64,000 nt of DNA, taken from assembly GCF_017591435.1 (NCBI RefSeq), contig NW_025541372.1, positions 69,501-133,500 on the forward strand, written 5' to 3'. Made by a program: the position numbers and the translations under genes. The stretch comes from Portunus trituberculatus. Taxonomy: Eukaryota; Arthropoda; Malacostraca; Decapoda; Portunidae. Below the pieces are notes generated by a model. That model saw nothing but the letters and a program-made list of their open reading frames with translations, ran no database searches and was not told the DNA's origin. This document shows positions 29,968 through 47,407 of this stretch, piece after piece; positions within the stretch are counted from its first letter, which is position 1, and every line of letters begins with the position of its first letter.

Positions 29968-31460
29968 TAACATAATATACTAATTCTAAATATTTGGCCC
30001 ATTAACAGGGCTAAGTCCTGCATCGAATTCCTCTACAATCTGTAATCCCCATACATGGGGATCATGTCTTGTTTAACTATAGTAAATTTCTTATAAAAAC
30101 TATCATGCAGCGCTATACATAATTATAAATCTAATAAATTTAAGTGCTTATCTAATCTGTTTTTAAACATTGTCAAACTAGTGCTATTTACAACCGTCTC
30201 TGGCAATGCATTCCAGAAGTCTACCACCCTATGACTAAAGAAATATTTTCTTATATCTAACCTGCAGCCTTGCTTTCTAATCTTCCTGCCATGATTTCTA
30301 GTCCTACTTCCCTCCTCTAAGGTAAAGAAAGATCTCACATCTATGTAGTTTGTATCTGAGAACATTTTAAATAACTCTATCATATCCCCTCTTATACATC
30401 TCCTCTCAAATGAAAACATGTTTAATGCCTTTAATCTATCTCTATACTCCAGGCGCTTCAAAGCTGGTATCATCCTAGTTGCTCTTCTCTGAACTGCTTC
30501 TAACATGTTGATATCCTGCCTATAGTGGGGTGACCAGGCCTGTATGCAATACTCTAAATGGGGCCTAACATAGGAATTATATAAGCTACGCACCACTTCC
30601 TTACTTTTATAACTAACATTTCTATTTATAAAACCCAGGATCCTATTTGCCCTATTTCTTGCTTCTAAACATTGCTTTGAAAATTTCATAGTCCTGTCTA
30701 TCACTACTCCTAAATCCTTTCCTTCATCTACTGCCTCTAGCCAACATCCCTCCATCTCATAGTTAAAGTTTGTGTTGTCTTTACCTAAATGCATAACCTG
30801 ACACTTTTTAGAATTAAACTCCATCTGCCACCTGTCTGCCCATGCTATCAGCCTGTCCAGGTCTCGTTGTATTCTGTAATTGTCCTTTTCACCCTGTACT
30901 GCACATGCTATCTTAGTATCATCTGCAAACTTTGATACTTTGCTACTAATTCCTATATCTAAATCGTTAATGTACACCAAGAAAAGAAGAGGTCCTAGCA
31001 CTGATCCTTGGGGTACCCACTAACTCACTTCCTTCCACTCAGACATTGCCCCATTTAATACTACTCTCTGTTTCCTTTCAGAAAGCCATTCACTAATCCA
31101 ATCAACTAACCTACCCCCTATCCCATGTAGTCTCAATTTGTAAACTAGCCTCCTATGCGGTACCTTATCAAACGCCTTGCTAAAATCTAGATATATAACA
31201 TCTATGCTATTTCCATCATCTAACTCCTTGGTAATATATTCTAAGATATCGAGCAAATTTGTAAGACAGGACCTCCCTGATCTAAAGCCATGTTGGGTAT
31301 CTCTAATTAATCTATTCTCATTTAAATGCTCCCAAATACTACCTCTAGGATCTTACATACTATACTAGTTAAACTGATCGGTCTATAATTATTCGCATCA
31401 TCCTTCCTACCTTTTTTAAATATTGGAGTAACATTAGCTAACTTCCAGTCCTGTGCCCAG
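29968..31460 (-). pseudogene. 5'-truncated Jockey/CR1-like LINE reverse transcriptase
   Basis: The minus strand reads RT from about 31460 (FKKGRKDDANNYRPISL), then IYLDFSKAFDKVPHRRL (31020-31256). One in-frame stop separates this from VLGPLLFLVYINDLD and the catalytic FADD near 30915. The thumb and C-terminal region (RPHLEYCIQAWSPHYRQD, RVVDFWNALPETVV) end at 30123. The 3' UTR reaches the Gypsy LTR. The endonuclease part is absent. Few lesions suggest a fairly recent insertion. Confidence 0.85.
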
Positions 31461-33555
<2,095 letters not shown>

Positions 33556-33860
33556 ACTAGTGGTTAGCGCGACTGACTCACTCAGGAGGTACCGGGTTCG
33601 ATTCCCGCGAAAGGATGGATAAAAATAGCTGGGCAATTTTTCCTCCACACCCTAAGCTTCTGTCCACCCAACAGTAATGGGTAGTTGTGACACCGTTTCC
33701 TGGTAAGGTAAGCTGTGGTAGCCACGATGTCACAGTAGCCCTGTGTTCCGAGGTGTTGGATTCAATCCACCACAGGCTCAAAGGCCAATGAGAAGGGAGA
33801 TGAGCGCTCGTGGCTACGTACGCACTGCAACAGCGTATGCCCCAACTTTACCTTTACTAG
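33556..33860 (+). repeat. tRNA-derived SINE
   Basis: It has a box A-like start (AGTGGTTAGCGCGACTGACT) and a box B (GGTTCGATTCC) about 35 bases on, as in pol III tRNA promoters. A 250-bp body follows, with a TTTACCTTTAC tail. The body differs from the SINE at 40349, so it is another family. Confidence 0.7.
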
Positions 33861-34052
33861 GATATGACTAATATCAGAATCTATCCATTTTTTTTACACA
33901 TTTTGTAGCATGCTAACGTACTTGCAATTTCACCAATGTACTCCACGCTTGCAGATATTCTACCACCAAGCGGAGCGGGATCGCTTCTACTGTAAACGGG
34001 TGACACACTAGGAAATTTTGGGAGTTTACTTCAGGTACGGTTGTAAACAGTG

Positions 34053-34189
<137 letters not shown>

Positions 34190-34266
34190 CTGTCAGTTCA
34201 CATTAATGCATCACAATTCCCTTACTCTAGAATTGTAGGAAAGTATATGAATACCATACTAACAAA

Positions 34267-36750
34267 ATGAGTGGCACTGGTCTTCATGTATGTTCAATGT
34301 GTTCCTTTGAGAGTTATGAATTCAGGAGATTTAAATCTCATGAATTGCGAATGCACAGAAACAGCCCGGATTTTAAAATTTCATGTTGCTATGAACCCTG
34401 TGCATATTCAACGAAAAGCTGGAATGCCTTTAAAATGCATGCATCCAGGTATCACACTGAAAGAAACACAAACTTGGATGCAGATAACCCGCTAGCTGCA
34501 GTTGTAGACTTTTCTTTTAATGATCCAATGATCGAGACTTTAGTAGACAAAGATGCAAGTAGTTTCAATGTAACAGAAATAAAAAATGCAGAATTTGCTC
34601 TCAAACTAGAGACAGCACAAAATTCCACAGGTGTCCATTGATACTATAATAGAGCATACATCCCAATTGATTTCACATCACATTTCAGAAGTAGTTAACA
34701 GTGTTAAGACTCATTTACAACCAAAACTGTCATCTGAAGACTTGAACTTTGTAAACGGATTTATTAAAGATGTTAAACTTAGTAATGTTGAGAATGAATA
34801 CAACAGAAAAAAGTACTACACCAATTATTGTAACCTCGTACAACCACAGGAAGTACTCCTAGGAACAGAGTTTAAAGCTGTTAAAGGACACTTAAGAGAA
34901 GTGAAGAGGTATGGATATTGCATTCCGTTGCACGAAACTCTGCAGGCTTTAATTAATCTCCCTGAAATAAATGCAGCAGTTTCGACTCCACATTACTCGG
35001 AATCCAGCATGATGAAGGATGTGTGTGATGGAGCGTACATGCGTACACATCCATTGTTTAGAAAGGACCCAAATGCTCTTGCCATAATTCTGAATCACGA
35101 TGACATGGAAGTTGCTAATCCCCTCGGGAGTCATGTTAAAAAATAAACTGGCAATGTTTTATTTTTCTCTTGTGAATATTCCACCGCAGTTTCGTTCCAA
35201 GTTGGCAACCATTCAGCTAGTTGCTATAGCTAGAAGTAGGGACCTTAAAAAACATGGAGTTGACAAGTTATTGGAAAATTTTGTTTCCACACTGAATGAA
35301 TTGCAAAGCAAAGGAATCAAATTCAAGGTAGGCACATCAGAACGTCTCATGTATGGAGCTTTAGTAATGGCGCCATGACACCCTTGCAGCTCAGTGGATA
35401 GGGGGCTTTAAAGAAGGAGTAGGCTTTGCAGTGAAACCATGCAGAACTTGTAAAATAACACAGACTGAGGCAAGGACACAATTCTCTCTTGAATCGAGAG
35501 AACGAACCCTGGTAAAACTCAATGAAAAACTTGAAAATCTTGAGTTGGTAAGTCAAAAGTCTAAAGAATACTGGAGTAAAATCTGGGGCATTAAATCAAA
35601 AAGTGTGTTGTGCAGGATAAACGAAATCCCTTGAACAAGTGCCTTGTTCATGATCCAATGCACATTTTAACTGAAGGAATTGTTCCCTATGAAACAGCAA
35701 TAATGTTACATGAATTCATTTTTGTAAAAAATTATTTCACACTTGATTACTTGAATAATCAAATAGACAGCTTCCCTTATAGTTATTTGGATAAATTCAA
35801 CAAACCTGAACACATAGAACGAAAGAACTTACTAGACAAAAAGCTGAAGCAAACCTCAGCTTCAATGTTGACAATGTGCTATATTATGCCATTCTTAATT
35901 GGTGAGAAGGTGAGGGAAGACGATGAGCAATGGAAGAATTTTTTACGAATTATTCAAATAACAATACTGGCCACTTCCCCAAATGCAGATCTTGATACTG
36001 TGGGCCAACTAGACCAGCTTGTTAGCAGCCATCACTATAAATTTCAAGAACTTTATCCCACAGAATCCATCACACCAAAGTTTCATTACTGTTTGCATTT
36101 GTCAAATCTGATTAAGCAATTTGGTCCAGGTCGTAATCAGTGGTGCCTGCGCTTTGAAGGAAAACGTGGATTTTTCAAACAAAAAAAAGTGGCATAATTT
36201 TAAGAATTTACCAAAATAAATGGCTGATTTTCATCAGAAGTACATGTGCTACAGAATGTTAGGCTCTAGTCCGATGCTTTTGGATCATGCAGTAAATTTC
36301 CTTTATTCAGGCGATTTAGTGAAAAATGGTAGCGTAATAGATATTGAGAAGGATCTTCCAGGATTGAAAGAACAGTGTCTGAATTTATTCACAAAGCACC
36401 ATTTGAATACTGCATATCCACTAACAGGTTACATATCACCTGAAGTTTGCCTTCATGGGCACACCTATAAACCTGGAATTATTTTGCATCTTAATTATGT
36501 AGAAGGTGTTCCAACTTTTGGTCTTGTGCTTCAAAACCTCATACATGACAGCATGAAGTTTTTCATATTGGAAAACTTGATTACTTCAGGATTTGATGGC
36601 CATTATAATGCATATGTTTTGAAAGCTACTGGAAATAAAGTAGTACAGAGTTTTATTGATATTGAAAACAAGTGGCCTTTGAGTGTATACCATGTCAACA
36701 ATGAAATGTATGTTACTAACCGATATTGTCACTTTGTTGAATTTATATAG
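34267..36750 (+). pseudogene. Zinc-finger transposase-like protein, EnSpm/CACTA-like family (tentative)
   Basis: Successive plus frames read one protein of about 800 residues. Two C2H2 fingers lie at the N-terminus (CSMC...H...H; CCYEPC...H...H, about residues 9-60). Near 35370-35450 comes LAAQWIGGFKEGVGFA followed by CRTC; at 35650 LVHDPMHILTEGIVP; at 36080 PKFHYCLHLSNLIKQFG and then CLRFEGKRGFFK. I know this order from unnamed animal proteins that are usually multicopy, and it loosely parallels plant Transposase_21 (D-MH...E, later a FE-K block). Breaks lie near 34630, 35140, 35375, 35630 and 36185, and a stop near 36218. Most are one-base changes, several in A or T runs. The start ATG 34267 precedes the first finger by eight codons. 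The transposase identity is from memory and needs a profile search. Confidence 0.6.
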
Positions 36751-36855
36751 ACCTATGGTAACAGTCATGAGCATGACGTTACACTGCATCATAGGAGAAG
36801 GAAAACTCTGATATAAAACCACCTGCTGCTTTATAGGTTGTGTCTACATATTTAA

Positions 36856-37057
36856 GGCTGTATCACACGTGCACATTTTCCTGCGACATCGTGTTGTGCA
36901 ACATCATTTCCGACGACCTGCCGTCCTCGGAAATTATCAAAGACCGTCGTTTATTTTTCTGCGACTACAACAATTAAACAATTGTCTTTGATAATTTCCA
37001 AGGATGGCAGGTCGTCGTAAATGTTGTCGCAGGAAAATGTGCCTGTGTGATATGGCC
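36856..37057. mobile_element. Foldback MITE, 202 bp, flanked by TTAA
   Basis: The two halves are inverted copies for most of their length: GGCTGTATCACAC...CACATTTTCCTGCGACA on the left and its near complement on the right ending GTGTGATATGGCC. TTAA stands on both sides (36852-36855, 37058-37061), as in piggyBac- or Kolobok-type insertions. It lies between the transposase-like gene and the CIDE-N gene. Confidence 0.85.
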
Positions 37058-37061
37058 TTAA

Positions 37062-37469
37062 GATGAATTGTAGGAGAAGGATCACTCTATTAAACAAATA
37101 ATTAAGTGCGAGGGGGACAGGATCCCCTACACTGTATGGTCTCCCAGAAACAGTGGGCACACCACACACAGAGAGTGGAGTGTATAGACACCCTTAAAAC
37201 CACTAGATTGCGCCCTCTCTGGGGTGTACCCTTTTGGCCTAGGTATATAGATGGATGGATTGTAACAAACTAATGAAAAAAGAAAAAAGATAAGAAAAAA
37301 CATGGAAGGGCAATTTAACCTAAACCTATCGGAATTATTAAACGCTTCATATCAGTCAGTATCTATGATGCATTTGTGTGTTCCATTGTGTGAAGCATAT
37401 ATGTATGTATGCATATATGTCAAAACTGATTTACAACTGTCTCAACTTTATTCCTAAAAATGCTCCAGA
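37062..37469. other. Spacer before the CIDE-N gene
   Basis: No gene or element recognised. It holds a putative leader for the gene that starts at 37470; no clear promoter motif was seen. Confidence 0.5.
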
Positions 37470-40400
37470 ATGCCAGTTTTCCGTATTTGGTGTGCTGATC
37501 GCATCATAAGGAAATCGGTTGTGTCAGTAGCAGAAATTGAAGAACTAAAGAAAAAAAGGTAAGAAAATTTATGCATGTGCAAGTAATCTGCAATGTTTAT
37601 TTTTCTTTATTTCTTTCCAGATACTTCCTTGACGCTATTCAATAACAGATTGGCTTCCAGACGTCCTTTTATCAAAACTTTTATTTCATCAGATAGTCTT
37701 TGTCCCCAACTATTACTGTATATCAAGGTTCCCTTATTTTTGTATTATTTAGTGGGGTTTTCTGTGTATTTTAGAAACGTAATGATGGACACCCATATAT
37801 GCAACTGCTCTGCCCATTTTGCGTATAAATAGTTTTCAACAGTTTTTCTTTCAACAGCAACACAAAAACTCGGTTTGGAGTTGGTAGGACCTACGAAGTT
37901 AGTTCTAGAGAAATGTGGTACAGAAGTGGACGACGATGAGGTGTTGGAAGAAATTGCTGATGAAGTCTTACTATTGTTGGCTGATGGAGAAACTTATACA
38001 CCATCTGTAGCTCAGCAAATACCTGACTCTACTCGAAGTTTGGTAACATGTACTACAGGCGATGTACTTCAACCCAGCAGGAGTGCAAGTGACAACGAAA
38101 AGGCAAGCACAAGTTCAAGTGAGACAGAGGCATATGCCAGTCACAAATCATGTAACACATTATGTAAGTACGTCATAACGTTTTTCATTGTAAAGAAAGA
38201 TATGTTCCTCACTGAAATAGATGACCACACAGCTTGTTTTAGTAATATTTAGAATATGGTCTCTTGTTAAAGTTGAAGCTTTTATAGGAACATACTTCCA
38301 TCAATAAATTTTATATTTAGTTAGAGGGAAGCATTACTTTACAGGTAGTTTTAACTTGTTGTTCTGTCAAAAGCCGAGTCTACAAGCACCATGACATGAC
38401 ACAATTAGCAACTTTTTTATGCTTGCTTTATTGCAGCATTGCCTTTGCCAGAACTCTCACGGGCAACCCGAGATGACTTACAACAGGGAGATAAATCAAG
38501 ACGGGTCTGGTTGCAGCTGATAGAAGAATCCAAGAACTACTACTTGAAGTATTGCCCTCTGCTTGATGAAAACCCTTAAGCTACGGTTACACTAGCCACT
38601 GCTACCCCTGGGCCCAGCCTTGGGCCTGGGTTTACAAGGCAAGTGGTTTCACATAGCCCAGCCCCAGTCCTGGGCACTCTTGATCTTGATTTTGATACTT
38701 GGTGCGCCGATCTAAACAAAGCGCATCAGACCTCAAGATGGCTTCTCTAGGAGACTATATATGGCCTCTTGTGGCCACGCAATGGACTTTTCAACAGAAG
38801 CCATGTTTAAAACCTTGCCCTGCAGCGTGTGTTTGTTTACATCTGAGGATTTCCCAGGTCAAGCGAGGGATGATGTTTTCTAATAATTTGTGTGCAGCTA
38901 ATTATAACTAATCATGCATGAAAATAAATAAATTGCATATATAGTGATATAATATCTAGATATTTTATTATTTAGGAAAATTTGGGTTTAGTTATTTGCG
39001 TGAATAATATAGTCTCTTAGTTCCTAGTGGTGTGCCCAGGCCTAGAGCTGGGGAGAAAACGGTCTGGCGCGTCCACTCAACTTTGCCCTGGGCTGGGCGA
39101 TTTAGCCAGGGCTGGGCGCCCAGCCCCGGCTAAATCGCCCAGCCCAGGGTATCAGTGACTAGTGTAACCGCACCTTTATGCGGCATACAAGATTATTGGA
39201 GAGAAGATGTTAGCTGCTTACCCTAGTATCGAGAGGAAGGAAACATAAATGGGTAAGATTTTTTCTTTTTAATCTACAATACACACTTCCTTCATAAATG
39301 TCCACTTTCAATGAATTCTTACGCTGTGAATACATTGTTTAGTTTGATAACGATATTTAATTCCAACAAATTCAAATAAATTTTTGAGCCCATATACACT
39401 TTTGTGACTAGAAAATGGCAATAATAAAAAATTAAAAAGTGAGGATAAATTCGTGAATCCCTCCCTAAAATGGCAGAATAGCCACCTCGACAAGGCACAC
39501 TTGTACTGAGTAGTTGAAGTTATTTGTTAATTCAAATATTCGATATTTTCACATTCATTTCAGAGCCAGTATGCGAAAGCACTCAGTCAAAGTATACGCA
39601 CAGAGCGTTTTAGACGTAAAAGAAAAAGCCTTCCTGTAACTCAAGAACAACAGCTGCCCCCTAAAAGATTCACCATGGGGAAGCACACAGTTACAGACGC
39701 CAGCAGTGCTCTTCCAGAAGAAGAGTTTGAAAAGCATGTTCTTGAAATCCAGAAGGTTTGGAATACTTCAGCATGCAGTAGCTCACATGTAGATATGCTG
39801 CTTAGGGAATCCTACTGCAACAGAAGACAATGGTTGCCATATCTACCAAATGGAAAATTGGCACCAATACTGGAGAAATTCCCATGTTTTCAAGAGTCAA
39901 GAGTAAAGAAATTATGTTAATCCTTGTTGTTTTTGCATGCAACTATTAATTTCATTTCGTTTGATAACCATTCCTTCAAATTCTGTTGTTGATGATTTTA
40001 TTTACTTATTTCTAATCCATAATTTCGAACAATAGTGTTTGATTTTCCTTTTTTGTAAATGACAATCTTTTGGATATTCTTTTTAGGTACTGAGTGAAGT
40101 GGAACGCATGTTGCTATGTGAAATATCAACATGGAAAGACAGATTGGAGAAAATTGTAGAGACTCTGAGTGATCAAGTACCTTCTAGTACACGTAACAAT
40201 GATGGAAGTGTTTATTTTCTTGTAAATGTGTCAGTTTATTGGGTACGTGACTATACACTTGCCCCATCTGGCATGTTTTCTATATAAGAATACATTTACG
40301 AAATTTTTTTTTTTTTTTTTATCACACACACACACACACACACACACACCCGGTAGCTCAGTGGTTAGAGCACTGGCTTCACAAGCCAGAGGACCGGGGT

Positions 40401-40652
40401 TCGATTCCCCGACCGGGTGGAGATATTTGGGTGTGTCTCCTTTCACGTGTAGCCCCTGTTCACCTAGCAGTGAGTAGGTACGGGATGTAGATCGGGGAGT
40501 TGTGACCTTGTTGTCCCGGTGTGTGGTGTGTGCCTGGTCTCAGGTCTATCCGAAGATCGGAAATAATGAGCTCTGAGCTCGTTCCGTAGGGTAACGTCTG
40601 GCTGTCTCTTCAGAGACTGCAGCAGATCAAACAGTGACACACACACACACAC

Positions 40653-40690
<38 letters not shown>

Positions 40691-41480
40691 GACGAGAGGG
40701 CCGGGTTCGAATTCCGGTAAGCGGGCAAGTCTCTTAATGTGTGGGGTGTGTTCACCTAGCAGTAAATAGGTACGGGATGCAACTCGAGGGGTTGTGGGCT
40801 TGCTTTCCCGGTGTGTGGAGTGTGTTATGTGGTCTCAGTCCTACCCGAAGATCGGTCTATGAGCTCTGAGCTCGCTCCGTAATGGGGAAGACTGGCTGGA
40901 TGACCAGCAGACGACCGAGGTGAATCACACACACTCTCTCTCTCTCTCTCTCTCTCCATCAGAAAAGGTATCTAAAACCATTACTTTGAGATATGTATGG
41001 ATAGGTTTTTTTTTTTTTTAACAGGAACTATTATAGCAATTTTTTGTGTTTGAGACTTATTGCATATCATCATTGTTTAGTTCAGACAATTTTTGTCAGT
41101 TCCTGTCTTCGTTGATTCTACTTTATCTTTTATACAATATAAATTTAACATTGAAAAAAAACATGTATATATAATCTCTCGGTAGACAAAGTAAAAATAA
41201 ATATTTATGATTACTTTTTCAGAATGATCAGCATACCGTGGACATCATCAGATTCATTGAAAAATCTGTTGCCTTTAAGAAGGGTAAAGGCATTAAATCG
41301 AAATCCTGCTTTACGGTTGCGGATTTTAACATCTCTGATGCTGACAAGAATGACTTGTGCACCTCCTGTGAATTATCTCCTCCTCGCATTGTGATGTTTC
41401 TCGATGGAAGTAAATATGTAGATGGATATATTGTAAGATTGCTTGCAAGAATCTCAAAAGTGCTGGAGAAATCTTTATAA
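37470..41480 (+). CDS. Multi-exon gene with an N-terminal CIDE-N-like domain
   Basis: Proposed exons: 37470-37558, 37858-38163, 38437-39252 (interrupted by a MITE), 39564-39902, 40087 to 40221 or 40242, and 41223-41480. All start after AG and end before GT. Exons 1-2 read MPVFRIWCADRIIRKSVV and then TKLVLEKCGTEVDDDEVLEE, the basic and acidic faces of a CIDE-N domain, which in DFF/CIDE proteins mediates head-to-tail assembly. Exons 3-4 give DNA-binding-like segments (RRVWLQLIEESKNYYLKY; RTERFRRKRK; EEEFEKHVLEIQKVWN). I associate this C-terminal part with transposon-linked proteins annotated as SAMD3-like, which would make this a domain variant. Phases agree for introns 2, 4 and 5. Exon 1 needs one A fewer in a run of seven, and exon 3 has a stop just before its donor. 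It may be a transposon's second gene, a domesticated copy or a pseudogene. Confidence 0.55.
38579..39175. mobile_element. PIF/Harbinger-like MITE inside exon 3
   Basis: Twenty-three-base inverted ends (AGCTACGGTTACACTAG and AGGTGCGGTTACACTAG, 20 of 23 matching) are flanked by TTA on both sides (38576-38578, 39176-39178), the Harbinger-type duplication. Removing the element and one TTA leaves an open frame across the site. A 64-base GC-rich hairpin lies at 39086-39149. Confidence 0.8.
40349..40640 (+). repeat. SINE with intact tRNA-Val(CAC)-like head
   Basis: 40349-40418 folds as a complete cloverleaf: acceptor CCCGGT with ACCGGG, D-arm GCTC/GAGC, anticodon arm CTGGC/GCCAG with loop TTCACAA (anticodon CAC), and T-arm CGGGG/CCCCG. 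A SINE body follows (CACCTAGCAGTGAGTAGGTA; ATGAGCTCTGAGCTC) with an (AC)n tail. A body attached to the tRNA and several tail copies in the window show it is a SINE and not a tRNA gene. It sits in an intron of the CIDE-N gene. Confidence 0.9.
40681..40930 (+). repeat. Second, related SINE with truncated head
   Basis: It begins near the box B (GGGTTCGAATTCC) and shares the CACCTAGCAGTAAATAGGTA body. The 3' part differs (AATGGGGAAGACTGGCTGG), so it is a sister subfamily. The tail is (AC)n then (CT)n. Confidence 0.85.
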
Positions 41481-42027
<547 letters not shown>

Positions 42028-42045
42028 GGCAGGAACACACCATCC

Positions 42046-44140
<2,095 letters not shown>

Positions 44141-44290
44141 TGCTGCTGGTCGGTCTTCCTCTTCTTCTTCTTCTTGGTGGTTTTGGTCTTCTTCTGCTGG
44201 TAGTGATCCTCTTCTTCTTCTTCTTCTTCTTCTTCTGCTACTGGTGGTGGTCCTCTTCTTCTTCTTCCTTTGCTGCTGCTGGTGTACCCT
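44141..44290. repeat. CTT/CTG-rich low-complexity tract
   Basis: Runs of CTT interspersed with CTG and GGTGGT. Confidence 0.85.
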
Positions 44291-44499
44291 CCTCCTTATT
44301 GCGGTCACTACGTGGACTACCAGATACTGATTCTCTCCTATCCTATCCTGTCCTGTCCTAACCTAACCTAGCTAAGTGTTAACCTACTTGAGTGAGTCAG
44401 TATGGCAGTTCTTGTAGTTCCCAGCGTGGGGGAGGGGTGGGGGATGGCAGCTCTCCCCTGGGCAGTGGATGATCTCTGAGTTTTTGCAAGTTCCGAGAG

Positions 44500-44573
44500 G
44501 GTTTCGAACCCACGCTTCCCTCACGCCAATCCAAATGTCATCACCCTACCCACTGAGCCACGAGGACCCAACA
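44500..44573 (-). repeat. tRNA-like SINE head, minus strand
   Basis: The minus strand reads GGGTCCTCGTGGCTCAGTGG (box A region) and, about 30 bases on, GGGTTCGAAACCC (box B). This is the pol III promoter layout of a tRNA-derived SINE. Confidence 0.65.
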
Positions 44574-44579
44574 CAGTAT

Positions 44580-44770
44580 TATGCAAAGTTGGTCTATTTC
44601 CCATCTTATGTTGAAGTTGCACTGGGCCGTGGGAACCCCAGCACAGCTGAGGCTACACAAGATGTACTCGAACACATCACTTCCCTAACGGTGTTCATGC
44701 CGCACCAAAACTTCAATACACAATGACTGCTGCCAATATTGATGTGAACATTGACACTGACAACGATGAT
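44580..44770 (+). other. Coding-like scrap of unknown origin
   Basis: Plus frames read VEVALGRGNPSTAEATQD, HITSLTVFMPHQNFNTQ and, after a shift, ANIDVNIDTDNDDE. Composition looks coding but I do not recognise the protein. Confidence 0.25.
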
Positions 44771-44894
44771 GAGATACAATGAAGTGCTGCACACTGGTGG
44801 GAGTATCAGTCATGGCGTGGAAATAGTAGTAGGTCAGATGAAACAACTAGAGAAAGGCGGCGATTCCTCGGATGTGGAGTCTCCCTGTGATAAC

Positions 44895-45126
44895 CACTAC
44901 TCTCACTCATTCACATCTTCCTCTGGTAAACTGTGGAACTCCCTGCCTGATTCTGTATTTCCTTCTTCCTACGACTTGACTTCTTTTAAGAGGGAGGTTT
45001 CAAGATATTTCTTTCTGAATTTTGGATAACTTATAGAAACCTTCAGGGAACTGGCAACCCAGTGGGCCTTTTTCTTCAATTTTTGTTGCTTTTGGCCACT
45101 TTCTGTTCCTGCATAAAAAAAAAAAA
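44895..45126 (+). pseudogene. LINE 3' end, same family as LINE-A
   Basis: The frame reads SSGKLWNSLPDSVFPSSYD, FKREVSRYFFLN and a stop near 45029. A 3' UTR with TTTTGGCCACTTTCTG and a poly(A) at 45115-45126 follows. Ends and UTR match the layout of 8947-9425. Only the last 45 or so codons remain. Confidence 0.8.
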
Positions 45127-45128
45127 TG

Positions 45129-45200
45129 ACGTGGCCAGGATTCGAACCCATGTGCCTGTAACCCCTTGGAACCCAAAGCGCGCGTGGTTCCACTCTACTT
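45129..45200 (-). repeat. tRNA-like SINE head, minus strand
   Basis: The minus strand shows GGGTTCGAATCCTGGCC (box B) with a GTGGAACCACGCGCGCTTTG start. It resembles the head at about 57030-57108 and directly follows the poly(A) of the LINE. Confidence 0.55.
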
Positions 45201-45390
45201 ATATTTCAGTGATTATCGTTTTCTATTTTTATTTTTGTTTTCAGTGTTTTTGGTGAACAGTGGTGGCAGTGATCATTTAGTGCGCCTCTTCTGTTTGGCA
45301 GCTTAGACTGTGACGCTGTCTGTTATTCACTTGTTGATTTATTGGTGCATTTACCTTCAGAGTTAGGATAATGATCACTAATGGTATTGC

Positions 45391-47256
<1,866 letters not shown>

Positions 47257-47407
47257 TGTTCCTTTGGAGTGTTGTGAGGAGAGAGAGGAAGAGTGGTGTG
47301 TTTGGTGAGGAAGGATGAAAGAGAGTGAATTGTGAGTTTTCTGTGAGGGAGAGAGGAGAGGAGAGTTAGTGTGTGGTGTTCTGTGAGGTGAAGAAGACTT
47401 ATTTCGT

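Noticed and set aside
37199..37250. CACTA-type terminal end for the 34-41 kb gene pair
   Set aside because: CACTAG occurs here and at about 34010 (CACACTAGG), but the two do not form inverted ends enclosing both genes and have no target duplication.
40349..40418. Functional tRNA-Val gene
   Set aside because: The tRNA part is fused to a SINE body with an AC tail, and body pieces recur in the window.
44341..44372. Telomeric repeat
   Set aside because: Only two CCTAA-type units here and two TTAGG-type units near 6934 and 24993; too short for telomere or interstitial telomere array.
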